Source: JAAXHB01 sp965214945
GTDB lineage: Bacteria > Actinomycetota > Acidimicrobiia > Acidimicrobiales > Aldehydirespiratoraceae
DNA: 64,000 bases
Direction of reading: 5' to 3'
Assembly: GCA_965214945.1 (NCBI GenBank)
Contig: OZ244029.1
Location: 1,240,001 to 1,304,000, forward strand
In this document: piece by piece, positions 1 through 7,261 of the stretch
Numbering within the stretch: position 1 is the first letter of the stretch
Layout: each line of letters opens with the position of its first letter
The notes under the pieces: generated by a model
The model's input: the letters and a program-made list of their open reading frames with translations, nothing else
Told to the model about the DNA's origin: nothing
Databases searched by the model: none
Translations under genes and position numbers: made by a program

Positions 1-63
1 CCGGATCGGCGACCCGGCAGCGCGGCCCGGGGGTTGGCGGCGGGCGTCCGAGCCAGCCGAAAG

Positions 64-106
64 ATTTACCCGGCGTTCACCAGAGTTCACACTGAGTTCA
101 CGACGA
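64..106 (+). promoter_or_regulatory. PHO box (PhoP-type direct repeats) upstream of pstS
   Basis: Four direct repeats lie in a row: ATTTACCCGGC (64-74), GTTCACCAGA (75-84), GTTCACACTGA (85-95) and GTTCACGACGA (96-106). Three carry a perfect GTTCAC and the spacing is 11, 10 and 11 bp. Streptomyces PhoP binds 11-bp direct repeat units with the core GTTCACC, so this is a very good match to a phosphate-starvation operator. A weak -10 candidate, CATAGCT at 132-138, lies about 25 bp downstream, leaving a leader of roughly 75 nt before pstS. Inference: the pst operon is switched on by a PhoP/RegX3-class regulator that is not encoded here. Confidence 0.8.
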
Positions 107-217
107 TCAAAACCTGCCGAAACCCGCCTCTCATAGCTTGACGGTCGGATCCACAGAGTGCGGGTCCGCCGCGTACGCATCAGCGGCGCGTAAACACCAA
201 CAGAGGAGGCATTCCCA

Positions 218-1243
218 GTGCGAAACTCGACCCTGCGGCAACTTGGCCTGTGGGCGATACTTATGAGCTTGTCGCTAGTGGCTGCTGCCTGCGGCAGCGA
301 CGACAATCAGACCGAAGCCTCGTCCTCTTCGGGCGGCTCCTCCGACAGCAGCGCCGAGCCGGCGTCGGTTTCAGGCGAGGTCGTGATCTCGGGCTCGTCG
401 ACCGTTGAGCCCATCTCGATCCGCGTGGCGGAGCTGTTTGAAGACGTTGCCCCCGACGTGTCGGTGACCGTGGATGGCCCCGGCACCGGTGACGGCTTCA
501 AGCTGTTCTGCGAAGGCGAGACCGACATTTCCGACGCGTCCCGCCAAATAAGGGACGAAGAGAAAGCGGCCTGCTCCGAGAACGGCGTCGACAATGTCGT
601 CGAACTCAAGGTCGGTATCGACGGTATCGCCGTGATGACCAACGCGGCCAATGACGCGGTGGAATGCCTGACCTTCCACCAACTGTTCGACATGATCGGC
701 CCCAACGCCGAGGGCACCGAAACCTGGGCGGAGGCCTCAGCAGGCCTCCCCGACGCGCCACTCGACCTTTTTGGGCCCGGCGAGGAGTCCGGCACCTTCG
801 ACTCCTTCGTTGAGATCGTGCTCGAGGATCTGGCGGATGAGGCCGGAGTGGGCGCCACCACTCGTCCCGACTACAGCCCCTCCGGTGACGACAACGTCAT
901 CCTGCAGGGCATCCAGTCCAGCGACACCAGCCTCGGCTGGGTCGGCTTCGCGTTCGCGGTCAACGCCTCAGGCGTGAAGCTCGTCCCGATAGACGGCGGT
1001 GAGGGTTGCGTCACCCCAACGCCCGACACGATCGCATCCAACGAGTACCCCATCAGCCGCGATCTGTGGATCTATGTCAACGCGGACAAAGCCGCCGATA
1101 ATCCCGCCCTTTCGGCGTTTGTTGACTTCTACGTCACCGAGGGCCTCGCCACCGCCACCGGGGAGGTCGGATATGTTCCACTGACGGATGCGGGCCAGAC
1201 TGAAAGCCAGAACCGCTGGCACAACCGCACGTCCATAAGCTGA
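218..1243 (+). CDS. pstS: PstS, phosphate-binding lipoprotein of the high-affinity phosphate ABC transporter
   Basis: Captures inorganic phosphate outside the membrane and delivers it to PstCA. The 341-residue protein starts with a lipoprotein signal whose cysteine is Cys25 (AAAC), then a Ser/Gly-rich tether to about residue 53. The mature part carries family phosphate-binding elements: SGSSTVEP, GTGDGF, DISDASR and GEESGTFDSF. The GTG start at 218 is supported by GAGGAGG about 8 nt upstream. First gene of pstS-pstC-pstA-pstB-phoU, directly behind the PHO box. Length and order are normal for actinobacteria. Confidence 0.95.
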   Translation: MRNSTLRQLGLWAILMSLSLVAAACGSDDNQTEASSSSGGSSDSSAEPASVSGEVVISGSSTVEPISIRVAELFEDVAPDVSVTVDGPGTGDGFKLFCEGETDISDASRQIRDEEKAACSENGVDNVVELKVGIDGIAVMTNAANDAVECLTFHQLFDMIGPNAEGTETWAEASAGLPDAPLDLFGPGEESGTFDSFVEIVLEDLADEAGVGATTRPDYSPSGDDNVILQGIQSSDTSLGWVGFAFAVNASGVKLVPIDGGEGCVTPTPDTIASNEYPISRDLWIYVNADKAADNPALSAFVDFYVTEGLATATGEVGYVPLTDAGQTESQNRWHNRTSIS

Positions 1244-1285
1244 CAGCTTCCGTCGTCTTACAGCGGGACCGTCCGAGCCTCTCCA

Positions 1286-1305
1286 AGAAGCAGAAAGCAG
1301 CTTCT
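1286..1305 (+). other. Hairpin between pstS and pstC
   Basis: AGAAGC (1286-1291) and GCTTCT (1300-1305) form a perfect 6-bp stem around an 8-nt loop, ending 4 nt before the pstC start codon. There is no U-tract. It could lower pstC translation or stabilise the pstS transcript, which would fit the excess of binding protein over permease usual in ABC operons. That role is inference; a stem of this size can occur by chance. Confidence 0.3.
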
Positions 1306-1309
1306 CGTC

Positions 1310-2461
1310 ATGACCGATGCGAGCGCCGCCATGAAGCAGATCACCGTCGACATCCTCCAGATCGCGCCGGCTCGCCGCCGCCGCGAGGTGGTGATCCGCT
1401 ATGTCCTCCTCGTGACAGCGCTCGTGTCGGTTCTGGTGAGCGTGCTGATCGTCTGGAGCCTTATCGCGGAGGCGTGGACCTTCGTCACCGAAGTCGTGTG
1501 GGCCGACACCTGGGGCCAGTCGGGGTGGTTCCCCAGGCGGGGTCTGTACGACATCCCGACCATCATCGTCCCCACTGTGATCGTCACGGTCATCGCCATG
1601 ATCGTGGCAGGGCCCCTGGGGTTGGGTGCCGCGGTCTATCTCTCGGAGTACGCCAACCGCCGGGTGCGGGCTTGGCTGAAACCGCTGCTGGAGATCCTCG
1701 CCGGCATCCCGTCGGTGGTGTTGGGGTTCTTCGCCCTCACCTGGATCGCTCCGAACCTCGTCGGCCACGTCGGCAAGAATGCCTTCCTTTCGATAGGAGC
1801 GGTGATCCTCGCGGGCTATGCGGCGATCGCGGCGCGGGTGGCGCGCGCCAAGCTCAGGCAGTACAGAGACCGCAGCACGGAGGAGTCCTCCGCGCTGATC
1901 GGGCTGGTGGCCTCAGTGTCGGTGCTCGCTGGCGTTTTCTTGCTGAGTCTGATGTGGCTGCTGAACGTGTGGGGTGACTTCGCCCCGGCCAGGGCAGGGT
2001 CGCTGGCGGCGGCCGGAATAGGAGTCGGCATCCTCACCATCCCGCTTGTTGCCTCGGTTTCGGAGGATGCCATGGCAGCAGTGCCCGACTCCCTTAGGGA
2101 GGCCTCTGCAGGATTGGGGGCCCGCAAGATGACGACTGCCACCGCCGTCGTCTTGCCCGCCGCGGTGTCGGGGATAGTCGCCGCGTTCATCGTCGCGACA
2201 TCACGGGCTATCGGCGAGACGATGGTGGTGTTCCTGGCCGGGGGTGCCGCGGACGCTGCCCAGTTCACGGACTCGCCCTTCGAGGGGGGTCTCACGATGA
2301 CCGCGGCGATGGCGTCGCTGGCGTCGGGCACCGACAACGTCGTGGGCGAGGGGCTCACTTTTCAGAGCCTCTACTTCGTGGGGCTGCTGCTGTTCCTCAT
2401 CACTTTGGGCCTCAACATCATCGCCGCCCGTTTCGTCGCAAGGGTGCGGGAGGCCTACTGA
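1310..2461 (+). CDS. pstC: PstC, phosphate ABC transporter permease
   Basis: One of the two membrane subunits that form the phosphate channel. The 383-residue protein has a cytoplasmic N-terminus, a first membrane segment at about 30-53, a periplasmic stretch (to about 80), then the conserved permease core. Family landmarks include PLGLGAAVYLSEYA near 103-116, the helix with GIPSVVLGFFAL, and the ABC-coupling EAA loop LREASAGLGARKM followed by TSRAIGETM. It sits 66 bp after pstS. An alternative start is the ATG seven codons later. The stop TGA overlaps an ATG (see the mini-ORF at 2461). Confidence 0.93.
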   Translation: MTDASAAMKQITVDILQIAPARRRREVVIRYVLLVTALVSVLVSVLIVWSLIAEAWTFVTEVVWADTWGQSGWFPRRGLYDIPTIIVPTVIVTVIAMIVAGPLGLGAAVYLSEYANRRVRAWLKPLLEILAGIPSVVLGFFALTWIAPNLVGHVGKNAFLSIGAVILAGYAAIAARVARAKLRQYRDRSTEESSALIGLVASVSVLAGVFLLSLMWLLNVWGDFAPARAGSLAAAGIGVGILTIPLVASVSEDAMAAVPDSLREASAGLGARKMTTATAVVLPAAVSGIVAAFIVATSRAIGETMVVFLAGGAADAAQFTDSPFEGGLTMTAAMASLASGTDNVVGEGLTFQSLYFVGLLLFLITLGLNIIAARFVARVREAY

Positions 2462-2502
2462 TGCTCCTTCGCCTCGGCGCAGCCCAGGAGGCTGACGACT
2501 GA
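2461..2502 (+). CDS. Possible 13-codon coupling mini-ORF between pstC and pstA
   Basis: An ATG overlaps the pstC stop (TGATG) and opens a reading frame of 13 codons, MLLRLGAAQEADD, ending at 2502, two bases before the pstA ATG. It contains the AGGAGG (2486-2491) that would serve pstA. Ribosomes ending pstC could restart here and be handed to pstA. It has no recognised family and may be chance; the stop/start overlap at one end and the tight junction at the other are what make it notable. Confidence 0.25.
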   Translation: MLLRLGAAQEADD

Positions 2503-2504
2503 GA

Positions 2505-3467
2505 ATGATCTCGCGCCTCCTCGACGACAAAGCCCGTGACGCCATAGCGGCCTCCATCGAGCAGCGGCGTGTGGACACCCGCGGCCTGCTCTTCCGTACC
2601 GTCCTCCAGGCGTCGCTGGTGTTGACGCTTCTGGTTCTGGTGGTACTGCTCGTGTCGGTGTTCTCCAACAGCACCGACCAGCTCTTGTCGCGGCTGGGTG
2701 ACTTCCTGCGGGGCACGCTGCGCTCGCGGTCCGCTGACGAGCAGCTCGGCGTCCATCAAGGCATCTATGGCTCGCTGTGGATTGCGGTGACTGTCGCGGT
2801 GGTCGCCTTTCCGCTGGGCATAGGCGCTGCGATCTATCTGGAGGAATACGCTCGCCAGAATCGCTTTACGTCGTTCGTCGAGATCAACATCCGCAATCTG
2901 GCGGGCGTGCCGTCGGTGGTGTACGGGCTGTTGGGCCTCACGCTGCTGGTGAACGGCGACGTGTTCGGCATGGACCGCCTCACCGGAGGCCGGTCCACTC
3001 TGTCGGGGGGACTGACGCTGGCGGTGCTGGTTCTGCCGATCGTGGTGATCACCGCGAGTGAGGCTTTCCGGGCGGTGCCCGACACTCTGCGCGAGGGTGC
3101 CTACGGCGTGGGCGCCACGAAGTGGGAGATGATCCGCACCCAGGTGCTGCCCTACGCCGCTCCGGGCATCCTCACTGGCACGCTGTTGTCGATGGCCCGG
3201 GCGGTCGGCGAGGCTGCTCCGCTGATCCTGGTCGGTGCTGTCAGCGGGCGCCTCGGAAGGGACCCGGGCCTGCTGGATTTCAGCGCGCTGACCGATGAGT
3301 TCACCGCGCTGCCTATCGTGATAACGAGCTGGACTCAGCAGTCAGGCCGCGATTTAGGGTTTATCGCTGCAGCCGCGGGCGCAATCGTGGTGCTGCTGGT
3401 TCTGGTGCTGATAATGAACTCCGCCGCAATCGGGCTGCGGAACAGGTTCGAGAAGAAGAGAGGCTGA
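2505..3467 (+). CDS. pstA: PstA, phosphate ABC transporter permease
   Basis: Second membrane subunit of the phosphate transporter, pairing with PstC. The 320-residue protein has an N-terminal membrane segment at about 31-53, then the core with PLGIGAAIYLEEYA, AGVPSVVYGLLGL and the EAA coupling loop LREGAYGVGATKWEM followed by ARAVGEAAPL. The ATG at 2505 has AGGAGG 13 nt upstream, rather distant, so coupling with the mini-ORF ahead is possible. It is followed 7 bp later by pstB. Normal for the family. Confidence 0.93.
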   Translation: MISRLLDDKARDAIAASIEQRRVDTRGLLFRTVLQASLVLTLLVLVVLLVSVFSNSTDQLLSRLGDFLRGTLRSRSADEQLGVHQGIYGSLWIAVTVAVVAFPLGIGAAIYLEEYARQNRFTSFVEINIRNLAGVPSVVYGLLGLTLLVNGDVFGMDRLTGGRSTLSGGLTLAVLVLPIVVITASEAFRAVPDTLREGAYGVGATKWEMIRTQVLPYAAPGILTGTLLSMARAVGEAAPLILVGAVSGRLGRDPGLLDFSALTDEFTALPIVITSWTQQSGRDLGFIAAAAGAIVVLLVLVLIMNSAAIGLRNRFEKKRG

Positions 3468-3474
3468 TGCCCTC

Positions 3475-4338
3475 ATGGCTGACACCGCAGAACTCGTGAT
3501 CGAGCGAGAGCGCGCTCCCGCCGACACATCCCGCGTGCGGGCCAGCCTAGATCTGGAGCGGGAGATCGTGTTCCGCACCATCGACATGAGCGTCTACTAC
3601 GGCAGCTTCCAAGCAGTGCGGGACGTGTGCTTCGACGTGCGCCAGAACGAGATAATGGCCCTCATCGGGCCCTCGGGCTGCGGTAAGTCCACCGTGCTGC
3701 GCTGCTACAACCGAATGAACGACCTCATAAGAGGCGCCCGTGTCACAGGGTCGATCACCTACCACGGCGTGGATCTCTACGGCGAGCAGGTGGACCCTGT
3801 TGAGGTGCGGCGCCGTATAGGCATGGTCTTCCAGAAGCCGAACCCGTTTCCGAAGTCGATCTACGACAACGTCGCGTACGGGCCGCGCGTGGCGGGCAAG
3901 AAGAAGGGCCTTGACGCAGTGGTGGTGACCTCCCTGCAGAAGGCCGCGCTGTGGGACGAAGTCAAGGACCGGCTCAAAGATTCGGCGTTAGGGCTGTCCG
4001 GCGGTCAGCAGCAGCGGCTCTGCATCGCGCGGGCACTGGCCGTCGACCCTGATGTGCTGCTGATGGACGAGCCGTGCTCGGCTCTCGACCCTATAGCTAC
4101 AGCGCGCATCGAAGATCTGATGCAGGAAATTAAGCAGGACTACACGATTCTCATTGTTACGCACAATATGCAGCAGGCAGCGCGCGTTAGCGACACGACT
4201 GCGTTCTTCACAACGGACGTCCGTGAAGAGAGTGAAACCCGCACCGGAATACTGGTGGAGGTCGGGCCGACCGGGACGATCTTCTCCAACCCATCCGACG
4301 AACGCACCGAGAACTACGTGACAGGCCGGTTCGGATGA
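3475..4338 (+). CDS. pstB: PstB, phosphate ABC transporter ATPase
   Basis: Hydrolyses ATP on the cytoplasmic face to drive phosphate uptake. The 287-residue protein has Walker A GPSGCGKST at 65-73, the PstB Q-loop stretch GMVFQKPNPFP, the signature LSGGQQQR from 174, Walker B with Asp198-Glu199 in LLMDEP, and the H-loop VTHNM. The C-terminal segment (TGILVEVGPT and the TENYVTGRFG ending) is typical of actinobacterial PstB. A 30-residue N-terminal extension precedes the ABC domain. Seven bp after pstA, 89 bp before phoU. Confidence 0.95.
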   Translation: MADTAELVIERERAPADTSRVRASLDLEREIVFRTIDMSVYYGSFQAVRDVCFDVRQNEIMALIGPSGCGKSTVLRCYNRMNDLIRGARVTGSITYHGVDLYGEQVDPVEVRRRIGMVFQKPNPFPKSIYDNVAYGPRVAGKKKGLDAVVVTSLQKAALWDEVKDRLKDSALGLSGGQQQRLCIARALAVDPDVLLMDEPCSALDPIATARIEDLMQEIKQDYTILIVTHNMQQAARVSDTTAFFTTDVREESETRTGILVEVGPTGTIFSNPSDERTENYVTGRFG

Positions 4339-4427
4339 ATCCCGACCGGCCGCCCATGCCTCGGCTGACCGCCTTCGGAACGCCCTGAACCCCGCGAACA
4401 CGACTCGACCCCCGCCAGCAAGAGCCC

Positions 4428-5180
4428 ATGATCGAGCAGACCCGACGTCTACACGCAGAGATTGACGTCATCAGCGACCAGATCGTCAAGCTCGCCGCCT
4501 ATGCCATCGAAGCGGTCTCACGGGCCACTCGGGCGTTGCTCGACAGCAACCTCACAGAGGCTCAGCTCGTCATAGACGGCGACGACGCCCTCGACGACGT
4601 GGCGCTGACCATCGAAGAGGACTGCCAGATACTGTTGGCGCTGCACCAGCCTATGGCCAGCGACCTGCGGCAGATCCTTTCATCACTTTGGATCACGGCC
4701 GAGCTTGAGCGAACCGGCGACCTGGCCTGCAACATCTGCAAGGGCACCCGGCGGATCTTCGGCACGCGCCTCACGCCCAAGCTCCGCGGACTGATCGCGG
4801 AGATGAGCGAGGAGGCCGTCCGCCTCACCCGGCTGAGCATCGACGCCTTCGCCGATTCCGACTCGGGCCTCGCTGCGGCGCTGGACGACATCGACGACCG
4901 CCTCGACGGCATCCACCGCTCGTTCGTGCGGGCAATCCTTGAAGCGGGCATCGGCCCCGAGCTGGAGATACAGCCGGCAGTGCAGCTCGCGCTGATCGGC
5001 CGCTACTACGAGCGCATCGGAGATCATGCCGTGAACGTCGGGCACCGTGTCCGCTACATGGTGGACGGATGGGCGCCCGAGCACGAGGGGGCCTCCCGTG
5101 AGCGCGAGCGAAGACGGCTCAGCGCTATGACCGCCGACCTCGACAGCATCTCGGGAAACGGCGACAACGACGGCAGTTAG
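4428..5180 (+). CDS. phoU: PhoU, phosphate signalling regulator
   Basis: Links the Pst transporter to the PhoR-type kinase and represses the Pho regulon when phosphate is plentiful. The 250-residue protein has two three-helix PhoU repeats; each carries the metal-binding signature, ELERTGDLACN in the first and YYERIGDHAVN in the second. The ATG at 4428 follows a short purine run (AAGAG). It is 89 bp after pstB and only 12 bp before the kinase gene, supporting a shared signalling unit. The last 30 residues, after the second repeat, are charged and variable. Confidence 0.93.
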   Translation: MIEQTRRLHAEIDVISDQIVKLAAYAIEAVSRATRALLDSNLTEAQLVIDGDDALDDVALTIEEDCQILLALHQPMASDLRQILSSLWITAELERTGDLACNICKGTRRIFGTRLTPKLRGLIAEMSEEAVRLTRLSIDAFADSDSGLAAALDDIDDRLDGIHRSFVRAILEAGIGPELEIQPAVQLALIGRYYERIGDHAVNVGHRVRYMVDGWAPEHEGASRERERRRLSAMTADLDSISGNGDNDGS

Positions 5181-5192
5181 ACAGGGCCGCTG

Positions 5193-6500
5193 GTGAGGGT
5201 GCTCACCGCAGTGCTGGTGCTGGTCGGCGTCTGCGCGGCGGGCGCCTGTATCGGTGTGGCGGCCGACAGAATCCGGCTGCGGCGATGGGTTCGCCGAGGA
5301 CGCGCCGGTGCCCGCGGTGCTTCCACGGCTGCCGGCCTTGGGGCGCGGGATCTGCTCGCGGAGGCCTGGGAGAGAGCCGACCGCGCTGCGGCAGACCGCT
5401 CCGCGGCGCGTCGCGCGGCACGGCGCCTGGAAGCCGGCCTGGACAAGCTGCCCATCGGTGTTGTGTTGTGCGACCCGCGAGGGCGCGTTGTGGCGCGCAA
5501 CTCCGCTGCAGAGGCGGTGGCGGCTGCGCGCCACAGCGGGGCGCTTGTTGCGGACGCCGTGACGAGTCTGCTCAAGCGGGCTCTTGAGGGCGATAGTCGC
5601 ACCCGGCGCGTCGAGCTTCTGGGCGACTCTCGGCGCATTTTCGAGGTGTCAGCCGGCCCGGTCGAGGCCTCGGGCACGGTACTGGGCGCTGTGGCGCTAG
5701 TGCGCGACATCACCGAGGAGCATCGCATCGACACAGTGCGGCGGGACTTCGTCGCCAACGTCAGCCACGAACTAAAGACCCCGATCGGCGCGCTGAGTCT
5801 GCTGGCGGAGTCGCTATCGTCCGACGCTGACGCTGATGTGCTCGACCGGCTTGCAAAGCGCATCCAGTCTGAGGTGCGGCGGGCGGCCGACATGATCGAC
5901 GATCTGCTGATGTTGTCGTACATCGAAGACAGCGCAGCCACCGCGAATGAGCTGGCCGATATCGACACCCTGGTGCGCGAGAGCGTCGATCGCATCTCCG
6001 AGGCCGCCTCCCAGCGGGGTGTGTCGGTTATCTTCGACAGCCAGTCAGCGTCGCTGAGGGTGCGAGGCTCAAGGGTGCAGCTCATGTCGGCGCTGTTCAA
6101 CCTGCTCGATAACGCCGTCAAGTTCACCTATGTCGGAGGGCAAGTCTCAGTTGTCGTCCGACGCCGTGGCGGCGATGCGGAGATAACTGTGCGCGACGAC
6201 GGCGTGGGCATCCCCTCAGCGGAGCAGTCCCGGATCTTTGAGCGTTTCTACCGCGTAGACCGAGCCCGCAGCAGGCAAAGCGGCGGCACCGGCCTGGGGC
6301 TGTCGATAGTGCGCCATGCCGTTCTCAACCACGGCGGAGAGGTAACCGTCGAGTCGCGTGAGGGGCAGGGCGCCGCCTTCACCGTGACGCTCCCGCTCGC
6401 TGACGCGCTCGCCGAGATGGATGCTGGCGCTCTAGCCAGCCCTGCAGCACCGCGATCGCCCGGGGATCATGACGCAAATGATGGCCAGCGCCCCCGATGA
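5193..6500 (+). CDS. PhoR/SenX3-like sensor histidine kinase
   Basis: Probable phosphate-sensing kinase. The 435-residue protein has one N-terminal membrane segment (about 5-25), an Ala/Arg-rich linker, a PAS-like domain (about 85-180), the HisKA box FVANVSHELKTP with phospho-acceptor His192, and the ATPase domain with N box NLLDNAVKF, G1 DDGVGIP, F box IFERFYRVD and G2 GGTGLGLSI. This architecture matches mycobacterial SenX3. The start is GTG. No response regulator follows; the next gene is on the other strand and overlaps the last 122 bases, which encode a non-conserved 35-residue tail. The regulator (RegX3/PhoP) must be elsewhere. Confidence 0.88.
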   Translation: MRVLTAVLVLVGVCAAGACIGVAADRIRLRRWVRRGRAGARGASTAAGLGARDLLAEAWERADRAAADRSAARRAARRLEAGLDKLPIGVVLCDPRGRVVARNSAAEAVAAARHSGALVADAVTSLLKRALEGDSRTRRVELLGDSRRIFEVSAGPVEASGTVLGAVALVRDITEEHRIDTVRRDFVANVSHELKTPIGALSLLAESLSSDADADVLDRLAKRIQSEVRRAADMIDDLLMLSYIEDSAATANELADIDTLVRESVDRISEAASQRGVSVIFDSQSASLRVRGSRVQLMSALFNLLDNAVKFTYVGGQVSVVVRRRGGDAEITVRDDGVGIPSAEQSRIFERFYRVDRARSRQSGGTGLGLSIVRHAVLNHGGEVTVESREGQGAAFTVTLPLADALAEMDAGALASPAAPRSPGDHDANDGQRPR

Positions 6501-7164
6501 TGCGAAGATCGGCGTCCGGGCACGCTGTCGCGATCGCCCGAGCGTCGGCCACAGGAACGATCTCGTCGTCGCTGCCGTGAAGCACCAGCAGTGAGCGGTC
6601 TCCCAGCTGCGCAGCGGACTCGACTGCTCGCACCGAGCGAAGCTGCGACGCCCAGCGGTCGAGGCCCAAAGGCGGCTGACGGTCCCGCACAAGGCCGATC
6701 TCACGACACCACACCAGCAGCTTCCGCGGGCTGCCAGCCCAGTCGGAGAAATCGGCTGGAGCAGCAACAGCGGCCACTCCGCGGACCCGGTCGTCGTCGG
6801 CGGCAACCGACACGGCCAGTGCTCCGCCGGTGCCGAACCCGATGATCCAGACGCCGTCGGTGTCTGTAGCATCAGTCAGCAAGTCGATCGCTCCCACGAG
6901 GTCGCGGCGCCAGCCACCGAGTGAGAAGCTGCCTTCGGCGCCGTCCGTGCCGCGCGAAGCGAAGACCAACGCCACGAAGCCGGTCTCCGCTGCGATGCGG
7001 TCGGCGAGCGCAGGCATTGTGGACGTGGAATTGATCCCGCCACCCGCCTCGGTTGGGAATCCGTGGGCGATCACCGCGCCAGGCTGCGTCGCCGCGTCGG
7101 CCCGGGCCGGCCGCGCCAGGTGACACGGCAAGACATTGCCCTCAACGACGAAGCGGCCTTCCAT
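6379..7164 (-). CDS. Alpha/beta-hydrolase-fold protein lacking the nucleophile serine
   Basis: The 261-residue protein has the alpha/beta-hydrolase layout: HGFPTEAGGG oxyanion region (about 33-42), the nucleophile elbow, an acid strand HGSDDEIVP and a terminal His in GGAGHHLRHDP. At the elbow, where GxSxGG is expected, the sequence reads GFGTGG (codon for the missing Ser position at 6832-6834 is GGC, Gly). It therefore keeps the Asp and His but not the Ser. It may be non-catalytic, use another residue, or belong to an actinobacterial subfamily with this elbow. The 3' end overlaps the kinase gene by 122 bp; a 97-bp gap separates it from aceE upstream. Confidence 0.75.
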   Translation of the reverse strand: MEGRFVVEGNVLPCHLARPARADAATQPGAVIAHGFPTEAGGGINSTSTMPALADRIAAETGFVALVFASRGTDGAEGSFSLGGWRRDLVGAIDLLTDATDTDGVWIIGFGTGGALAVSVAADDDRVRGVAAVAAPADFSDWAGSPRKLLVWCREIGLVRDRQPPLGLDRWASQLRSVRAVESAAQLGDRSLLVLHGSDDEIVPVADARAIATACPDADLRIIGGAGHHLRHDPRAIAVLQGWLERQHPSRRARQRAGASR

Positions 7165-7200
7165 GTCATTCGTCCTCAGGTACGCTTCTCACTTTCCCGG

Positions 7201-7237
7201 CCTCAGCATCGTCGCAAGCCCGGAACCCCCGCTGAGG
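7201..7237 (-). terminator. Inverted repeat between aceE and the hydrolase gene
   Basis: CCTCAGC (7201-7207) and GCTGAGG (7231-7237) pair perfectly around a 23-nt loop, just beyond the 3' end of aceE (stop at 7262) on the minus strand. There is no U-run, but actinobacterial terminators often lack one. It may end the aceE transcript or separate it from the hydrolase gene. Weak support only. Confidence 0.35.
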
Positions 7238-7261
7238 GACGCGTGGCTGGGAACGTCGGCT

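Noticed and set aside
968..1768. Minus-strand frame over pstS and pstC
   Set aside because: His/Asp/Arg-rich shadow typical of high-GC antisense; both sense genes are clear family members.
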